This document shows, piece by piece, positions 7,399-15,133 of a stretch of DNA of 46,261 nucleotides. The notes under the pieces are model-generated. The model saw only the letters and a program-made list of their open reading frames with translations, was not told where the DNA came from and did no database searches. This DNA is from DASVLX01 sp035552275 (GTDB taxonomy: Bacteria; Actinomycetota; Actinomycetes; Mycobacteriales; Pseudonocardiaceae): contig DASZLR010000186.1 of the NCBI GenBank assembly GCA_035552275.1, positions 1-46,261 on the forward strand, in the 5' to 3' direction. A program made the translations under genes and the position numbers. Numbering within the stretch: position 1 is the first letter of the stretch; the number at the start of each line of letters is the position of its first letter.

Positions 7399-9777
7399 AT
7401 GAACGCGCACGGATCACCCCGAGCCCACCGGTCCGCCGGCACCCTGTTCCGGTCTCGATCTATCAGGGCCCAACTGGTCCGGATCCTGTCGGTGGCCCTG
7501 GTGCTGGTGCTGGCGCTACTCGGCGTCCTGGTCGCCGGCCAGGCCAATGACTACATCGCTGCCAGCCGCGCCACCCGCGTCGTGACAGTCACGCTGAGCG
7601 TGCAGAACCTGGTCCACCAGTTGCAGCGTGAACGCGGTCTGACCAACGGAATGCTGGGCGGCGGCAGGCAGTTCGCCAGCCAGATCCCGCCGCAGCGGAC
7701 ACAGACTGATGCCGCGCTGGTGGCGTTGAACCAGACCATCGACAACCCGGCCAACGCCGACGCGGGCGCGGACCGGGTGCACGCCGCGCTGGCCGGCCTG
7801 AACGCGCTGGCCTCCCAGCGTGGCGATGTCGACCGCGGCCAAGTGCCGGCCACCACCACTTTCCAGTTCTACACCGGCGCGATCGCCATGCTGAACAACC
7901 TGGAGCTGGGCCTGGACCAGGCCCAGGACGACAGCCTTCGGCACGGCCTGCAGGCCCTGTACGCGCTCGGCGCCGCCAAGGAATACACCGGTCAGGAACG
8001 CGGGCTGCTCAACGGCGTGTTCCCGACCGGGCATTTCAGCATCGCGACCTATCGCACGTTCGCCCAGATTCTCGGCCAGAAGCAGGCCGCCCTGGCCAGC
8101 TACGACATATACGCCGCACTGGGTGAGACCCAGGCGCTGGCCACCGCGCTGCGCTCGTCGGCCGCCACCCAGGCGTCGGCCGACGAGTCGCTGGCCGTGG
8201 ACGGCGCCAGCGGAACCATCCCCGGCCAAGTCGACGGCACGGTGTGGTGGAACACGATGACCCAGGTCATCGACGACATGCGGACCGTCCAGCAGTCGGT
8301 GGGCGCCGATGTGACCGCCCGCGCAAGCACACTGCGCACCACCGCGCTGGCCTGGCTGGTCGGCATCATCGCGCTCGCCCTGATCGCCATCGGCATCCTG
8401 GTCGCGCTGCTGGTCGCCGCCGCCCGGTCGATCATCGGGCCGCTGGCCGCGCTGGTGCGGGAGGCCGACGATGTGTCGTCGGCACGGCTGCCGGCCGTGG
8501 TCGAAGCCCTGCAGACCGCCGACGACGAGGGTGATGTGCCGCGTCCGGCGGCCGTGGCAGTGCCGGAGAAGGCGGCGCGGGAGATCCGGCTGGTGGCCGG
8601 CGCGCTGGACCGGGTACAGGGCACGGCGTTCGCGTTGGCCAGCGAGCAGGCGCTGGTCCGGCGCAACATCACCGCGTCGCTGGCGAATCTGGGCCGGCGC
8701 AACCAGAATCTCCTGCGCCGACAGCTCGGCCTGATCAGCGAGTTCGAGCGGGCCGAGCTCGACCCCACCACGCTGGCCAACCTGTTCGAGCTGGACCACC
8801 TCGCCACCCGAATGCGGCGCAACGCGGAGAGCCTGTTGGTGCTGGTCGGCGAGAACGGTCCGCGCCCCTGGGGCCGGCCGCTGCCGGTCACCGATGTCAT
8901 CCGCGCCGCCCTGTCCGAAGTGGATGATTATCGGCGGGTCGCGATGCGGCGGGTGGACGACGCGCACATCAGTGGTGCCGTCGTCGCGGAGGTCGCCCAC
9001 ATGCTGGCCGAGCTGGTGGAGAACGCATTGGCGTTCTCCTCGCCGGACCTGGAGGTGGAGATCTACGGCCGGGCGACCGACCGGGGGTACCTACTGGTGG
9101 TGCTCGATCACGGGGTCGGCATGTCGGCGGACGAGCTGGCCAAGGCGCGGGCCCGGCTGCGCGACGAGGAGAACTTCCTGGTCACGCCGACCCGGTTCCT
9201 CGGCCACTATGTCGTCGGCCGGCTGGCGCGCCGGCTGGCGGTGACCGTCGAGCTGTACGAATCGCCGGTCACCGGCATCACCGCCCGGATGATCCTGCCC
9301 AGCGACCTGCTCGCCGACCCGTCGTCGGGCGACGACACACCCGTGGCCGCCAACGTCCCGGCCAGCCCGCCGGCCAAGACCACGGAATCCGCCGATTCGG
9401 CTTCGGCGACCAATGGCGCCAAGGGTATTAATGGCATCGCGGCCAAGCGGATCACCTGGCCCGGCGGTATTCCGGCCGATGTGGACACAGCCGGGGAAAT
9501 GAACACAGTGGACACCCCGGACGTGGTCCCGGCACAGAATTCCGGTGGCCGCAACGGACACCACCGGGCAGACCCCGAGCGTACCCGAAACGGCCTGGTC
9601 AAAAGACATCCGCGGGCCCGGCCGTCGGTGCACCGGCCCAACCCGTCGCGCCCGCAGCCCGATCGCGAGGCGCCCGTCCGGGACCGCACGCCGACCGAGG
9701 TCAGCACCATGCTGGCCGCCTTCCGGGGTGGCCACCAGCGAGGTGAGTCCACGCAACCACCGACCGAAGGATCATGA
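7399..9777 (+). CDS. cvnA: Conservon sensor histidine kinase with nitrate/nitrite-type (NIT) sensor domain
   Basis: The 792-residue protein has a first membrane helix at about 30-50 and a NIT-like helical extracellular domain. The latter includes QNLVHQLQRERGLTNGML and YTGQERGLLNGVF, the two ERGL boxes typical of nitrate/nitrite-sensing folds. A second helix at about 315-338 and a HAMP-like linker follow. The cytoplasmic part has the H-box-like FELDHLATRMRRNAESLLVL, an N box in HMLAELVENALAFSSP and a G box in DHGVGMS, so the HATPase is intact. The last 160 residues are a Pro/Arg/Asp-rich tail. CvnA-type kinases work with roadblock, DUF742 and small GTPase partners, here present in the canonical order. 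The GAGAAAG ribosome site precedes the ATG at 7399. The stop overlaps the cvnB start (ATGATGA). Confidence 0.92.
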   Translation: MNAHGSPRAHRSAGTLFRSRSIRAQLVRILSVALVLVLALLGVLVAGQANDYIAASRATRVVTVTLSVQNLVHQLQRERGLTNGMLGGGRQFASQIPPQRTQTDAALVALNQTIDNPANADAGADRVHAALAGLNALASQRGDVDRGQVPATTTFQFYTGAIAMLNNLELGLDQAQDDSLRHGLQALYALGAAKEYTGQERGLLNGVFPTGHFSIATYRTFAQILGQKQAALASYDIYAALGETQALATALRSSAATQASADESLAVDGASGTIPGQVDGTVWWNTMTQVIDDMRTVQQSVGADVTARASTLRTTALAWLVGIIALALIAIGILVALLVAAARSIIGPLAALVREADDVSSARLPAVVEALQTADDEGDVPRPAAVAVPEKAAREIRLVAGALDRVQGTAFALASEQALVRRNITASLANLGRRNQNLLRRQLGLISEFERAELDPTTLANLFELDHLATRMRRNAESLLVLVGENGPRPWGRPLPVTDVIRAALSEVDDYRRVAMRRVDDAHISGAVVAEVAHMLAELVENALAFSSPDLEVEIYGRATDRGYLLVVLDHGVGMSADELAKARARLRDEENFLVTPTRFLGHYVVGRLARRLAVTVELYESPVTGITARMILPSDLLADPSSGDDTPVAANVPASPPAKTTESADSASATNGAKGINGIAAKRITWPGGIPADVDTAGEMNTVDTPDVVPAQNSGGRNGHHRADPERTRNGLVKRHPRARPSVHRPNPSRPQPDREAPVRDRTPTEVSTMLAAFRGGHQRGESTQPPTEGS

Positions 9778-10193
9778 TGATCACCGAGTCGAACACCGAT
9801 CTGAACTGGCTGATCAGCAACTTCGTCCGGGACACCGACGGCGTGCGGGACGCCGTGGCCGTGTCGTCGGACGGGCTGCTGATCGCGATGTCCGAGGGGC
9901 TTGACCGCACGGCGGCCGACCGGTTGGCCGCGCTGGTGTCCGGCCTGTCCAGCCTCGCCAGGAGCGCGTCCCGCAGCTACGACTTCGACGGGCTGAAGCT
10001 CATCATGATCGAGATGCGGCGCGGTTTCCTGTTGGCGTCCGCGATCGCGGACGGCAGTTGCATCGCGGTGCTCGCCGACAGCAGCGGTGATGTCGGACTG
10101 ATCGGCTACGAGATGGCGGTCCTGGCGGACCGCGCCGGCCGGCTGCTCAACCCCGCGCTGATCGCCGAGCTCAGAGAATCGCTGGTGCGATGA
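9774..10193 (+). CDS. cvnB: Conservon roadblock/LC7 domain protein
   Basis: The 139-residue protein reads NTDLNWLISNFVRDTDGVRDAVAVSSDGLLIAMSEGL, then RLAALVSGLSSLARSASR. This is the conserved roadblock/LC7 pattern of CvnB and MglB-like regulators of small GTPases. Roadblock dimers in conservons are thought to act with the CvnD GTPase at the membrane. Two ATG codons in tandem (9774 and 9777) could start it; the first overlaps the cvnA stop. The end overlaps cvnC by four bases (ATGA), so the operon is translationally coupled. Confidence 0.92.
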   Translation: MMITESNTDLNWLISNFVRDTDGVRDAVAVSSDGLLIAMSEGLDRTAADRLAALVSGLSSLARSASRSYDFDGLKLIMIEMRRGFLLASAIADGSCIAVLADSSGDVGLIGYEMAVLADRAGRLLNPALIAELRESLVR

Positions 10194-10645
10194 ACGGCCG
10201 CCCGCCCGACGAGCCGTTGCGCCGCCCCGATCCCCGGATGATCCCAGTGACCAGGCCGAAGTCCTGGTTCGAGCCGGTGATCCCGCCCGGCGAGGCCAGG
10301 GACCGCGGCGAGGACGCCGAGCGCAGAGATGTGTTCGTCCGACCGTTCATCATGACCGAGGGCCGCACCCGACCGCTGCACGACGGGCTGCGAGTGGAGA
10401 CCCTGGTGCACGCGCGACCGGCCGCGTTGTCCGCGCCGCTGCGCTTCGAGCACCACACCATCGTCCGGCTGTGCCAACGCCCGGTCGCGGTGGCCGAGGT
10501 GGCGGCGGTGCTGCGGGTGCCGCTCGGGGTGGCCCAGGTGCTGGTGGCAGACCTGTACGCCGACAACCTCGTGCAGCTCCACGAACCGACCGAGCTGCCG
10601 CTGCACGTCATCGAGAGGATTCGCGATCTTGTCCGCGCACTCTGA
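10190..10645 (+). CDS. cvnC: Conservon DUF742 protein
   Basis: The 151-residue protein has a Pro/Arg-rich N-terminus and the DUF742 core: RPFIMTEGRTRPLHDGLRVETLV, followed by LRFEHHTIVRLCQRPVAVAEVAAVLRVPLGVAQVLVADL. The second part is a winged-helix-like segment. This is the third gene of the conservon and lies between the roadblock protein and the GTPase, as expected. Its start overlaps the cvnB stop (ATGA) and its end overlaps cvnD by 17 bases. Its molecular role is not well defined in the family. Confidence 0.92.
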   Translation: MNGRPPDEPLRRPDPRMIPVTRPKSWFEPVIPPGEARDRGEDAERRDVFVRPFIMTEGRTRPLHDGLRVETLVHARPAALSAPLRFEHHTIVRLCQRPVAVAEVAAVLRVPLGVAQVLVADLYADNLVQLHEPTELPLHVIERIRDLVRAL

Positions 10646-11216
10646 CCCAGCCACCGGCTACCCGTCGACCGTCAAAATCGTGGTCAGCGGCGGGTTCGGT
10701 GTGGGCAAGACCACGTTCATCGGCGCGATCTCGGAGATCGAGCCGCTGGTGACCGAGGCCGCGATGACCGACCGCTCGATCGGCGTGGACGACGCGGAGT
10801 TGTTGAGCCAGAAGACAACCACGACGGTCGCGCTGGACTTCGGCCGAATCACCCTGGACCCGACGCTGGTGCTGTACCTGTTCGGCACGCCGGGCCAGGA
10901 GCGGTTCAACTTCCTCTGGGACGACCTGACCGACGGCGCGCTGGGCGCGATCATCATGGTGGACACTCGGCGGGTGCACGACTGCTACCCGATGCTCGAC
11001 TATTTCGAGGACCGGGCGACGCCGTTCCTGATCGCGGTGAACAATTTCGACGGCGCCGACGTCTTCGATCTGGACGAGGTGCGCGAGGCCGTCGGCGTGC
11101 CGGAATCGGTGCCGCTGCTGCGCTGCGACGCCCGCGACCGCGAGTCGGTCAAGAACGTCCTGGCCGCGCTCATCGAGCAAGTCCTCATCCGCCGCCTCGC
11201 CGCCACCACCAGCTGA
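10629..11216 (+). CDS. cvnD: Conservon Ras-like small GTPase
   Basis: The 195-residue protein has a P-loop GGFGVGKT (residues 21-28), a switch-like DFGRI segment and a FGTPGQERF motif matching the DxxGQE box of Rab/Arf-type GTPases, with Thr in place of Asp. It also contains AVNNFDGAD, the NKxD-type guanine-specificity region with Asn-Asn-Phe-Asp, as usual in CvnD. It would cycle between GTP and GDP under the CvnB roadblock protein. The start is a TTG at 10629 inside the end of cvnC; the first useful residues are SAHSDP. It is the last gene of the conservon. Confidence 0.92.
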   Translation: MSAHSDPATGYPSTVKIVVSGGFGVGKTTFIGAISEIEPLVTEAAMTDRSIGVDDAELLSQKTTTTVALDFGRITLDPTLVLYLFGTPGQERFNFLWDDLTDGALGAIIMVDTRRVHDCYPMLDYFEDRATPFLIAVNNFDGADVFDLDEVREAVGVPESVPLLRCDARDRESVKNVLAALIEQVLIRRLAATTS

Positions 11217-11277
11217 GGGCAACTAACACCCGATCGGCGGATAGCCCGGCCATAGGTCGACTTTCGACACTTGAAGA

Positions 11278-12078
11278 ATGCCGCAATGTCGAGCACGTAC
11301 CAATCACGGCGAGGGTCCGTCATGCACACGCCCGGTAAAAAAGGCGGGTGACCGGTGCTACCAGCACCAGGGTCAACCGGCAGCCTCGCAGCTCCAGCGC
11401 CCACCGGAACCCCCGCAACTCCAGCTGAGATCGACCAACAAACACGAGGCGGCGCATACCACACGAAGTCCAACCATGGCGAGCAGCGGAAGACCACGCG
11501 GCAGGCAAACCGCACCGGGCCGGACCGCTCTGCAAGCCGGGGTGGAGCAAGCGCGCAAGACGAAACGGGTAGCGGACTCGGCGGCGTTCTGCGTCGACGT
11601 GTTGACCGCAGGTTGGCAGGATGCCGTCGCCGGCCAGGTCTCCAACCACGTGAGCGATCGCGTCTGGCAAGGGCTACGCCGTCGACATCGGCGTCGGGGC
11701 TGCACATCGCTCGCTGCGATCGCATCGGCGATCCTTGCCGGGAAGAAACGCCTGCATGACATCATCGGCCGCACAGCCGGCCGGCTACTGTCACGGATCG
11801 GTGGCAACAGGTTCGAGGAGGCGTTGGCTCGCGAACTGTTCGCCAAGATCCCCTTGCCGGTCGATGCCAAGCTCACGGCGGCGGCCCGCGGCGTTCAGAT
11901 TGTCGGAATTCTGTTATGTATGGCCAACGGGCGCGACCTCAGCCGCTGCGAGTGTTTCGTCGCCCTCGCGCTGAGCGAGACCAAGGAACGTCTCAAACAG
12001 ATACTGGCCGCCGGAGCGGGCGATTGGGTGCACCTGGCCGACTTCCCTCGTAGCGCCGGCAAGCTCGCCGCCACGTGA
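11278..12078 (+). CDS. Hypothetical protein with an N-terminal Cys3His zinc-binding-like motif
   Basis: I do not recognise a named family for the 266-residue protein. Residues 4-30 have the spacing C-x11-C-x10-C-x2-H (Cys4, Cys16, Cys27, His30), resembling short zinc-binding modules of the form C-x-T-x-G-x-C...C-x-x-H that often cap nucleic-acid-binding or phage-like proteins. A Gln/Pro-rich linker (31-70) follows. The C-terminal part is helical, with SLAAIASAILAGKKRLHDIIGRTAGRLL and VQIVGILLCMANGRDLSRC. It starts 61 bases after cvnD on the same strand. The ATG at 11278 has only a weak upstream GAAG. The codon use is less GC-biased at third positions than the conservon, which fits recent acquisition. 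Confidence 0.6.
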   Translation: MPQCRARTNHGEGPSCTRPVKKAGDRCYQHQGQPAASQLQRPPEPPQLQLRSTNKHEAAHTTRSPTMASSGRPRGRQTAPGRTALQAGVEQARKTKRVADSAAFCVDVLTAGWQDAVAGQVSNHVSDRVWQGLRRRHRRRGCTSLAAIASAILAGKKRLHDIIGRTAGRLLSRIGGNRFEEALARELFAKIPLPVDAKLTAAARGVQIVGILLCMANGRDLSRCECFVALALSETKERLKQILAAGAGDWVHLADFPRSAGKLAAT

Positions 12079-12120
12079 CGATGCCGCGTGTCCTGAGCGA
12101 TCGTCCAGGTAGTCGACAAC

Positions 12121-12387
12121 TCAGACGTCGAAGCGGCCGTGTTTGATCTCGGTCAGGAGCGCGCCGAGATCGACCCGGAGCATCGGGCCGGTTGCGTTCT
12201 TCGAGTCCCGAATCGCGCCGCCGGGGATCGCACGCGCAACCTCAACACACACCTGGGCACCGTTACTCCGGCTACTCTTCCGCCACTGGGTGTCGAGGGT
12301 GAGGCAGGCCAGCTCCACGCATGCCTGCGCTCCGTTGCTGCGGCTGCTCTTCCGCCACCGGCTGTCGTGGATGTCCGGCGCGACCAT
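12121..12387 (-). CDS. DUF397 protein with a duplicated WRKSSRSNG motif
   Basis: The 88-residue protein carries the DUF397 signature twice, WRKSSRSNGAQACVELA and, 24 residues later, WRKSSRSNGAQVCVEVA, followed by the usual IRDSKN segment and a Leu-rich C-terminus. Most family members have a single copy of about 60-70 residues. DUF397 proteins are small partners of XRE/DUF5753 regulators in actinomycete development and antibiotic control. I choose the ATG at 12387 because GGAG sits six bases upstream. An ATG at 12399 directly abuts the regulator's stop but has no ribosome site. The two genes are clearly one operon. Confidence 0.85.
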   Translation of the reverse strand: MVAPDIHDSRWRKSSRSNGAQACVELACLTLDTQWRKSSRSNGAQVCVEVARAIPGGAIRDSKNATGPMLRVDLGALLTEIKHGRFDV

Positions 12388-12399
12388 GACACGCTCCAT

Positions 12400-13269
12400 C
12401 TATGTCCAGGATCGGCTGATCTCACCGATCCGTTGCGCTGATGCCTTCGGGCTGAGCGCCAGCTTGCGCAGCCGCTCGAAGTTCAGCGTATACGCCGCGA
12501 TGTCGTCCTCTTCCTCGATGTACAGCCCATCCTGCAAGTTCTCCAGGTAGACCGCGCCGGCCTCCTCGGGATCGAACTCGATCAAGTGGTAGGACGTGCC
12601 GATTCCGGGGTACGCGCCGACCGACAGCGGCAGCACCTGGACCGTGACATGGCGGAGCTTCGCGCGCTCCACCAGATGCTCCAACTGCGCGCGCATGACA
12701 GCAGGCTTGGCGATCGGCAACCGCAATGCCTGCTCGTAGAGAATCGTGTGCAGCCGCAGCGGATCGGCCGGGTAGTCCAGCCGAGCCTGGCGCTGTTGGC
12801 GCAGGCTGCTCCGCTCGGCGACAACCGCCTCACTGACGTTGGGCTCCCAACCGCCGCGCAGCAATGCATCCGCGTAGTCGGCGGTCTGCAAGAGCCCAGT
12901 GACCAGCACACTCTCCATAGTGCGCACCTGGGTCGCCTCAGACTCGTCCTCCACGAAGTCCTTGAAGTCGCCTCGCAGGGCGGCCGGTCCATAGACGCCC
13001 CAGTGGTCCTCGATCTCGGTGGCGTTGATCGCCAGTTCCACGATCTTGTCGCGAGTCGTGTCGTCAATGCCGAGGATCGCGGCCAGCGCGATGACCTCGG
13101 CCGGCCCGGCGTTGACCTCAGCCCGCTCGAACCGGCTCAGCTTCGACTCGGACCACCGCAGCCGAGACGCCACCGGCAGGAGCTTCTGCCCGGTTGACTC
13201 CCGCCACTTGCGCAGCGCGCGGGCCACCCTGCGCTGCCGAACATTCGGACCGTTCTCCTTGGCTGTCAT
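12400..13269 (-). CDS. XRE family transcriptional regulator with DUF5753 ligand/partner domain
   Basis: The 289-residue protein has an N-terminal helix-turn-helix (about 12-70; LLPVASRLRWSESKLSRFERAEV) and a DUF5753 domain. Typical DUF5753 features are VLVTGLLQTADYADALL, RQQRQARL and LHTILYEQALRLPIA, ending with the YIEEEDDIAAYTLNFERLRKLALSP segment. Such regulators pair with DUF397 proteins, here encoded directly downstream. The promoter region upstream is rich in palindromes containing TTGCAT, likely its own operator. The divergent neighbour at 13374 would share this control region. Confidence 0.92.
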   Translation of the reverse strand: MTAKENGPNVRQRRVARALRKWRESTGQKLLPVASRLRWSESKLSRFERAEVNAGPAEVIALAAILGIDDTTRDKIVELAINATEIEDHWGVYGPAALRGDFKDFVEDESEATQVRTMESVLVTGLLQTADYADALLRGGWEPNVSEAVVAERSSLRQQRQARLDYPADPLRLHTILYEQALRLPIAKPAVMRAQLEHLVERAKLRHVTVQVLPLSVGAYPGIGTSYHLIEFDPEEAGAVYLENLQDGLYIEEEDDIAAYTLNFERLRKLALSPKASAQRIGEISRSWT

Positions 13270-13285
13270 GACATGCAGCTTAGCG

Positions 13286-13360
13286 AACTTGCATACACCT
13301 GATCAGGTGAATTTGCCAGCTTGCCGCTCAGATAACCTTGTGTTCATGCAAGTTTGCATG
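13286..13360. promoter_or_regulatory. Palindrome-rich operator region between the XRE gene and a small divergent gene
   Basis: Three elements lie in the divergent gap. CACCTGATCAGGTG (13296-13309) is a perfect 14-base palindrome. CATGCAAGTTTGCATG (13345-13360) is a perfect inverted repeat with seven-base arms and a GT centre. AACTTGCAT (13286-13294) is the inverse of ATGCAAGTT (13346-13354), so the TTGCAT half-site occurs on both sides of the gap. This arrangement would suit autoregulation by the XRE protein and control of the small divergent gene. Confidence 0.6.
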
Positions 13361-13373
13361 GATGATCCGAGCC

Positions 13374-13712
13374 ATGAGTAAGCAACTGTCACCGGCCACA
13401 GCCGACGCATTTCGACTGCTGCGCCAAGACCTCCTCGGCTACCTGGACGAAGCCGAGAATATGGTGGAAAGCTTGCAGGACCGCACATCCGAGTCGATCG
13501 AGTCAGCGTGCAAGCTGATCCCAGACCTCACCACGGTGATTCGAGGCACGCTTGCCGATCACGAGAGTGACGACGATGGCCAGTGCCGGGCGTGCCGGAT
13601 CACCTGGCCCTGTGCGTCAGTGCAGACCATCCATGCACTGGTGAAGGACCCCGGACGCGAGTTCCTGACCATCGTCCAACGCGCCCGGGAACGTGAGGAC
13701 CTGTATCGATAG
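13374..13712 (+). CDS. Small cysteine-motif protein divergent from the XRE regulator
   Basis: The 112-residue protein from the ATG at 13374 has a helical, acidic N-terminal half (RLLRQDLLGYLDEAENMVESL) and a C-terminal GQCRACRITWPCAS motif (C-x2-C-x5-C). It ends with a charged helix. Three cysteines in this spacing suggest a metal-binding knuckle, but a fourth ligand is not obvious. Proteins of this shape are frequently found next to XRE/DUF397 pairs in actinomycetes; I cannot name a family. Upstream in-frame starts (TTG 13338, ATG 13362) overlap the candidate operator, so the ATG at 13374 is preferred, although its ribosome site is weak. Confidence 0.7.
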   Translation: MSKQLSPATADAFRLLRQDLLGYLDEAENMVESLQDRTSESIESACKLIPDLTTVIRGTLADHESDDDGQCRACRITWPCASVQTIHALVKDPGREFLTIVQRAREREDLYR

Positions 13713-13717
13713 GACGA

Positions 13718-14521
13718 TTACCGCAACGCCACGGCCTTGAAGAACGTGTAGCAGAAGGTGCCGTCATCTTCGGCGGTCCGGTAGAGGTCGCGGATCGCGG
13801 CCGCCCAACTCGCGCGGTCCATCAGTCCCTGGCCGATGGCCTGTTCGCCGACCCCGTCGACCATCGCTGTGAATGTCTTGCGAATAAAGCGATCGACCAG
13901 CTCCGGGCGACTACCGTCCACATAGACCATTCGCGGCGAAACCCTGACCTCACGGTAGCCGGCACCGGCGAGCAGCGGGTACAGCCGACGACCGATGAGG
14001 GCATCGCCACCGGCTCGGTGTTGCAGGTCGACCAGGCACTGGACAGCTCGGCGGGCTGGTTCGCTGTCCGGATGGAAATACGCCGAGCCGTGATCGCCCT
14101 CGATGACGGTGATGGAGCCGCCCGGCTTGAGCACCCGGCTCAGCGCGACCATCGCCGCCTCCGGATTCGGCAAATGCTCCAACACGAAGCACACGAACAC
14201 GTGATCGAAATGCGCTGTCGGGAACGGCAGGTCAAAGATGTCGGCCTGCCGCACGGTCACGTTGGTCAGGCCGGCAGCCTCGACTCGACGCCGCGCCTGT
14301 GCGACCGATTCGGCGGACACGTCAACCGACGTGAACGACGCATCGGGGCTGTTGTCGGCCAGAATCACTGTCTGCGCGCCCACGCCACAGCCAGCTTCCA
14401 ACACCGTGCTACCGGCCGGATAGCGGGTATCGGCGTGCAGCAGATCGGTCAGCGTGCTGGCCTGGTCGGAGAGTCGGACGCTCTCGGTGAACGAGTATCC
14501 GTGCACGTAATCCGTGCCCAT
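13718..14521 (-). CDS. Class I SAM-dependent methyltransferase
   Basis: The 267-residue protein has motif I VLEAGCGVGAQT, an acidic strand end in FTSVDVS, motif II near ADIFDLPFPTAHFDHVFVCFVLEHL, and motif III LSRVLKPGGSITVIEGDHGS. This is the UbiE/Methyltransf_11 pattern, with a C-terminal extension that likely shapes the acceptor site. The acceptor is unknown. A strong GGGGGAG site precedes the ATG at 14521. It runs convergently against the small cysteine protein (stop codons five bases apart) and lies 14 bases downstream of the lipoprotein gene on the same strand, so those two may be co-transcribed. Confidence 0.88.
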   Translation of the reverse strand: MGTDYVHGYSFTESVRLSDQASTLTDLLHADTRYPAGSTVLEAGCGVGAQTVILADNSPDASFTSVDVSAESVAQARRRVEAAGLTNVTVRQADIFDLPFPTAHFDHVFVCFVLEHLPNPEAAMVALSRVLKPGGSITVIEGDHGSAYFHPDSEPARRAVQCLVDLQHRAGGDALIGRRLYPLLAGAGYREVRVSPRMVYVDGSRPELVDRFIRKTFTAMVDGVGEQAIGQGLMDRASWAAAIRDLYRTAEDDGTFCYTFFKAVALR

Positions 14522-14535
14522 CGCGCTCCCCCTCG

Positions 14536-15075
14536 CTACCGGCCGGACAGCCGGGCCGCCAGTTGTTCGGCCTGCTGCTGGCTGAAATTGCCGCTGATCT
14601 GGGTGTCGCCGCCGGAAATCGCGCCCTGGATCTCCGGCGCCGACAGCACCTGGTTGTCCAGCACGAACGCGACCTGTTTGCCCACGTTATTGCTGGTGTA
14701 GTCGGCCCAGGTCCGGCTCGCGGCGCTGTTGAAGGTCACGTTCACCACGTACCCGGAGCTGTTCGGATCAGCGGCCGCCGTGGCGCTGACAACCTGGCTG
14801 CCGTCGATGATCACCGGTCCCAGCAGGTATTTTGTCCTGCCGTCCGGGGAGCAGGTGGTCGACGGCGACGGGGCGCAGCTCGCGGTCGGCGTCTGCTGGA
14901 TCACCGCTCGGAACACCAGGCCAGCGTCGCCCTGTTTGGCCGGCGGTGCGATCGGGTGGGCCGAAGTCGTGACCGGGCTGATCCAGCCGGCCGTCGACCC
15001 GGACCCGCACCCGGCCAGTCCCAGCACCCAGACGACACCCAGAGCCAGCACGAGGAAACGCGCGATACGGGTCAC
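14536..15075 (-). CDS. Lipoprotein with a SecDF P1 head-like domain
   Basis: From the GTG at 15075 the 179-residue protein begins with a lipoprotein signal (ARFLVLALGVVWVLGLAGC, lipobox LAGC), a Ser/Thr/Pro linker and then a domain with DNQVLSAPEIQGAISGGDTQ and ISGNFSQQQAEQLAARL. The last two stretches match the SecDF P1 head subdomain (the SAP-x-IQ...GG...I-G-F...A..LA pattern). Free-standing lipoproteins with this head are common in actinobacteria; their role is unknown and this is not a SecD protein. An upstream start at 15150 would overlap the divergent kinase start and precede the signal peptide awkwardly. The gene is divergent from the kinase and may share its regulation. Confidence 0.75.
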   Translation of the reverse strand: MTRIARFLVLALGVVWVLGLAGCGSGSTAGWISPVTTSAHPIAPPAKQGDAGLVFRAVIQQTPTASCAPSPSTTCSPDGRTKYLLGPVIIDGSQVVSATAAADPNSSGYVVNVTFNSAASRTWADYTSNNVGKQVAFVLDNQVLSAPEIQGAISGGDTQISGNFSQQQAEQLAARLSGR

Positions 15076-15133
15076 GCGGTCACGATACGGGCGAGCCAGT
15101 AACGAGATCATCGGCCGAGCCGAAACAGGCATC

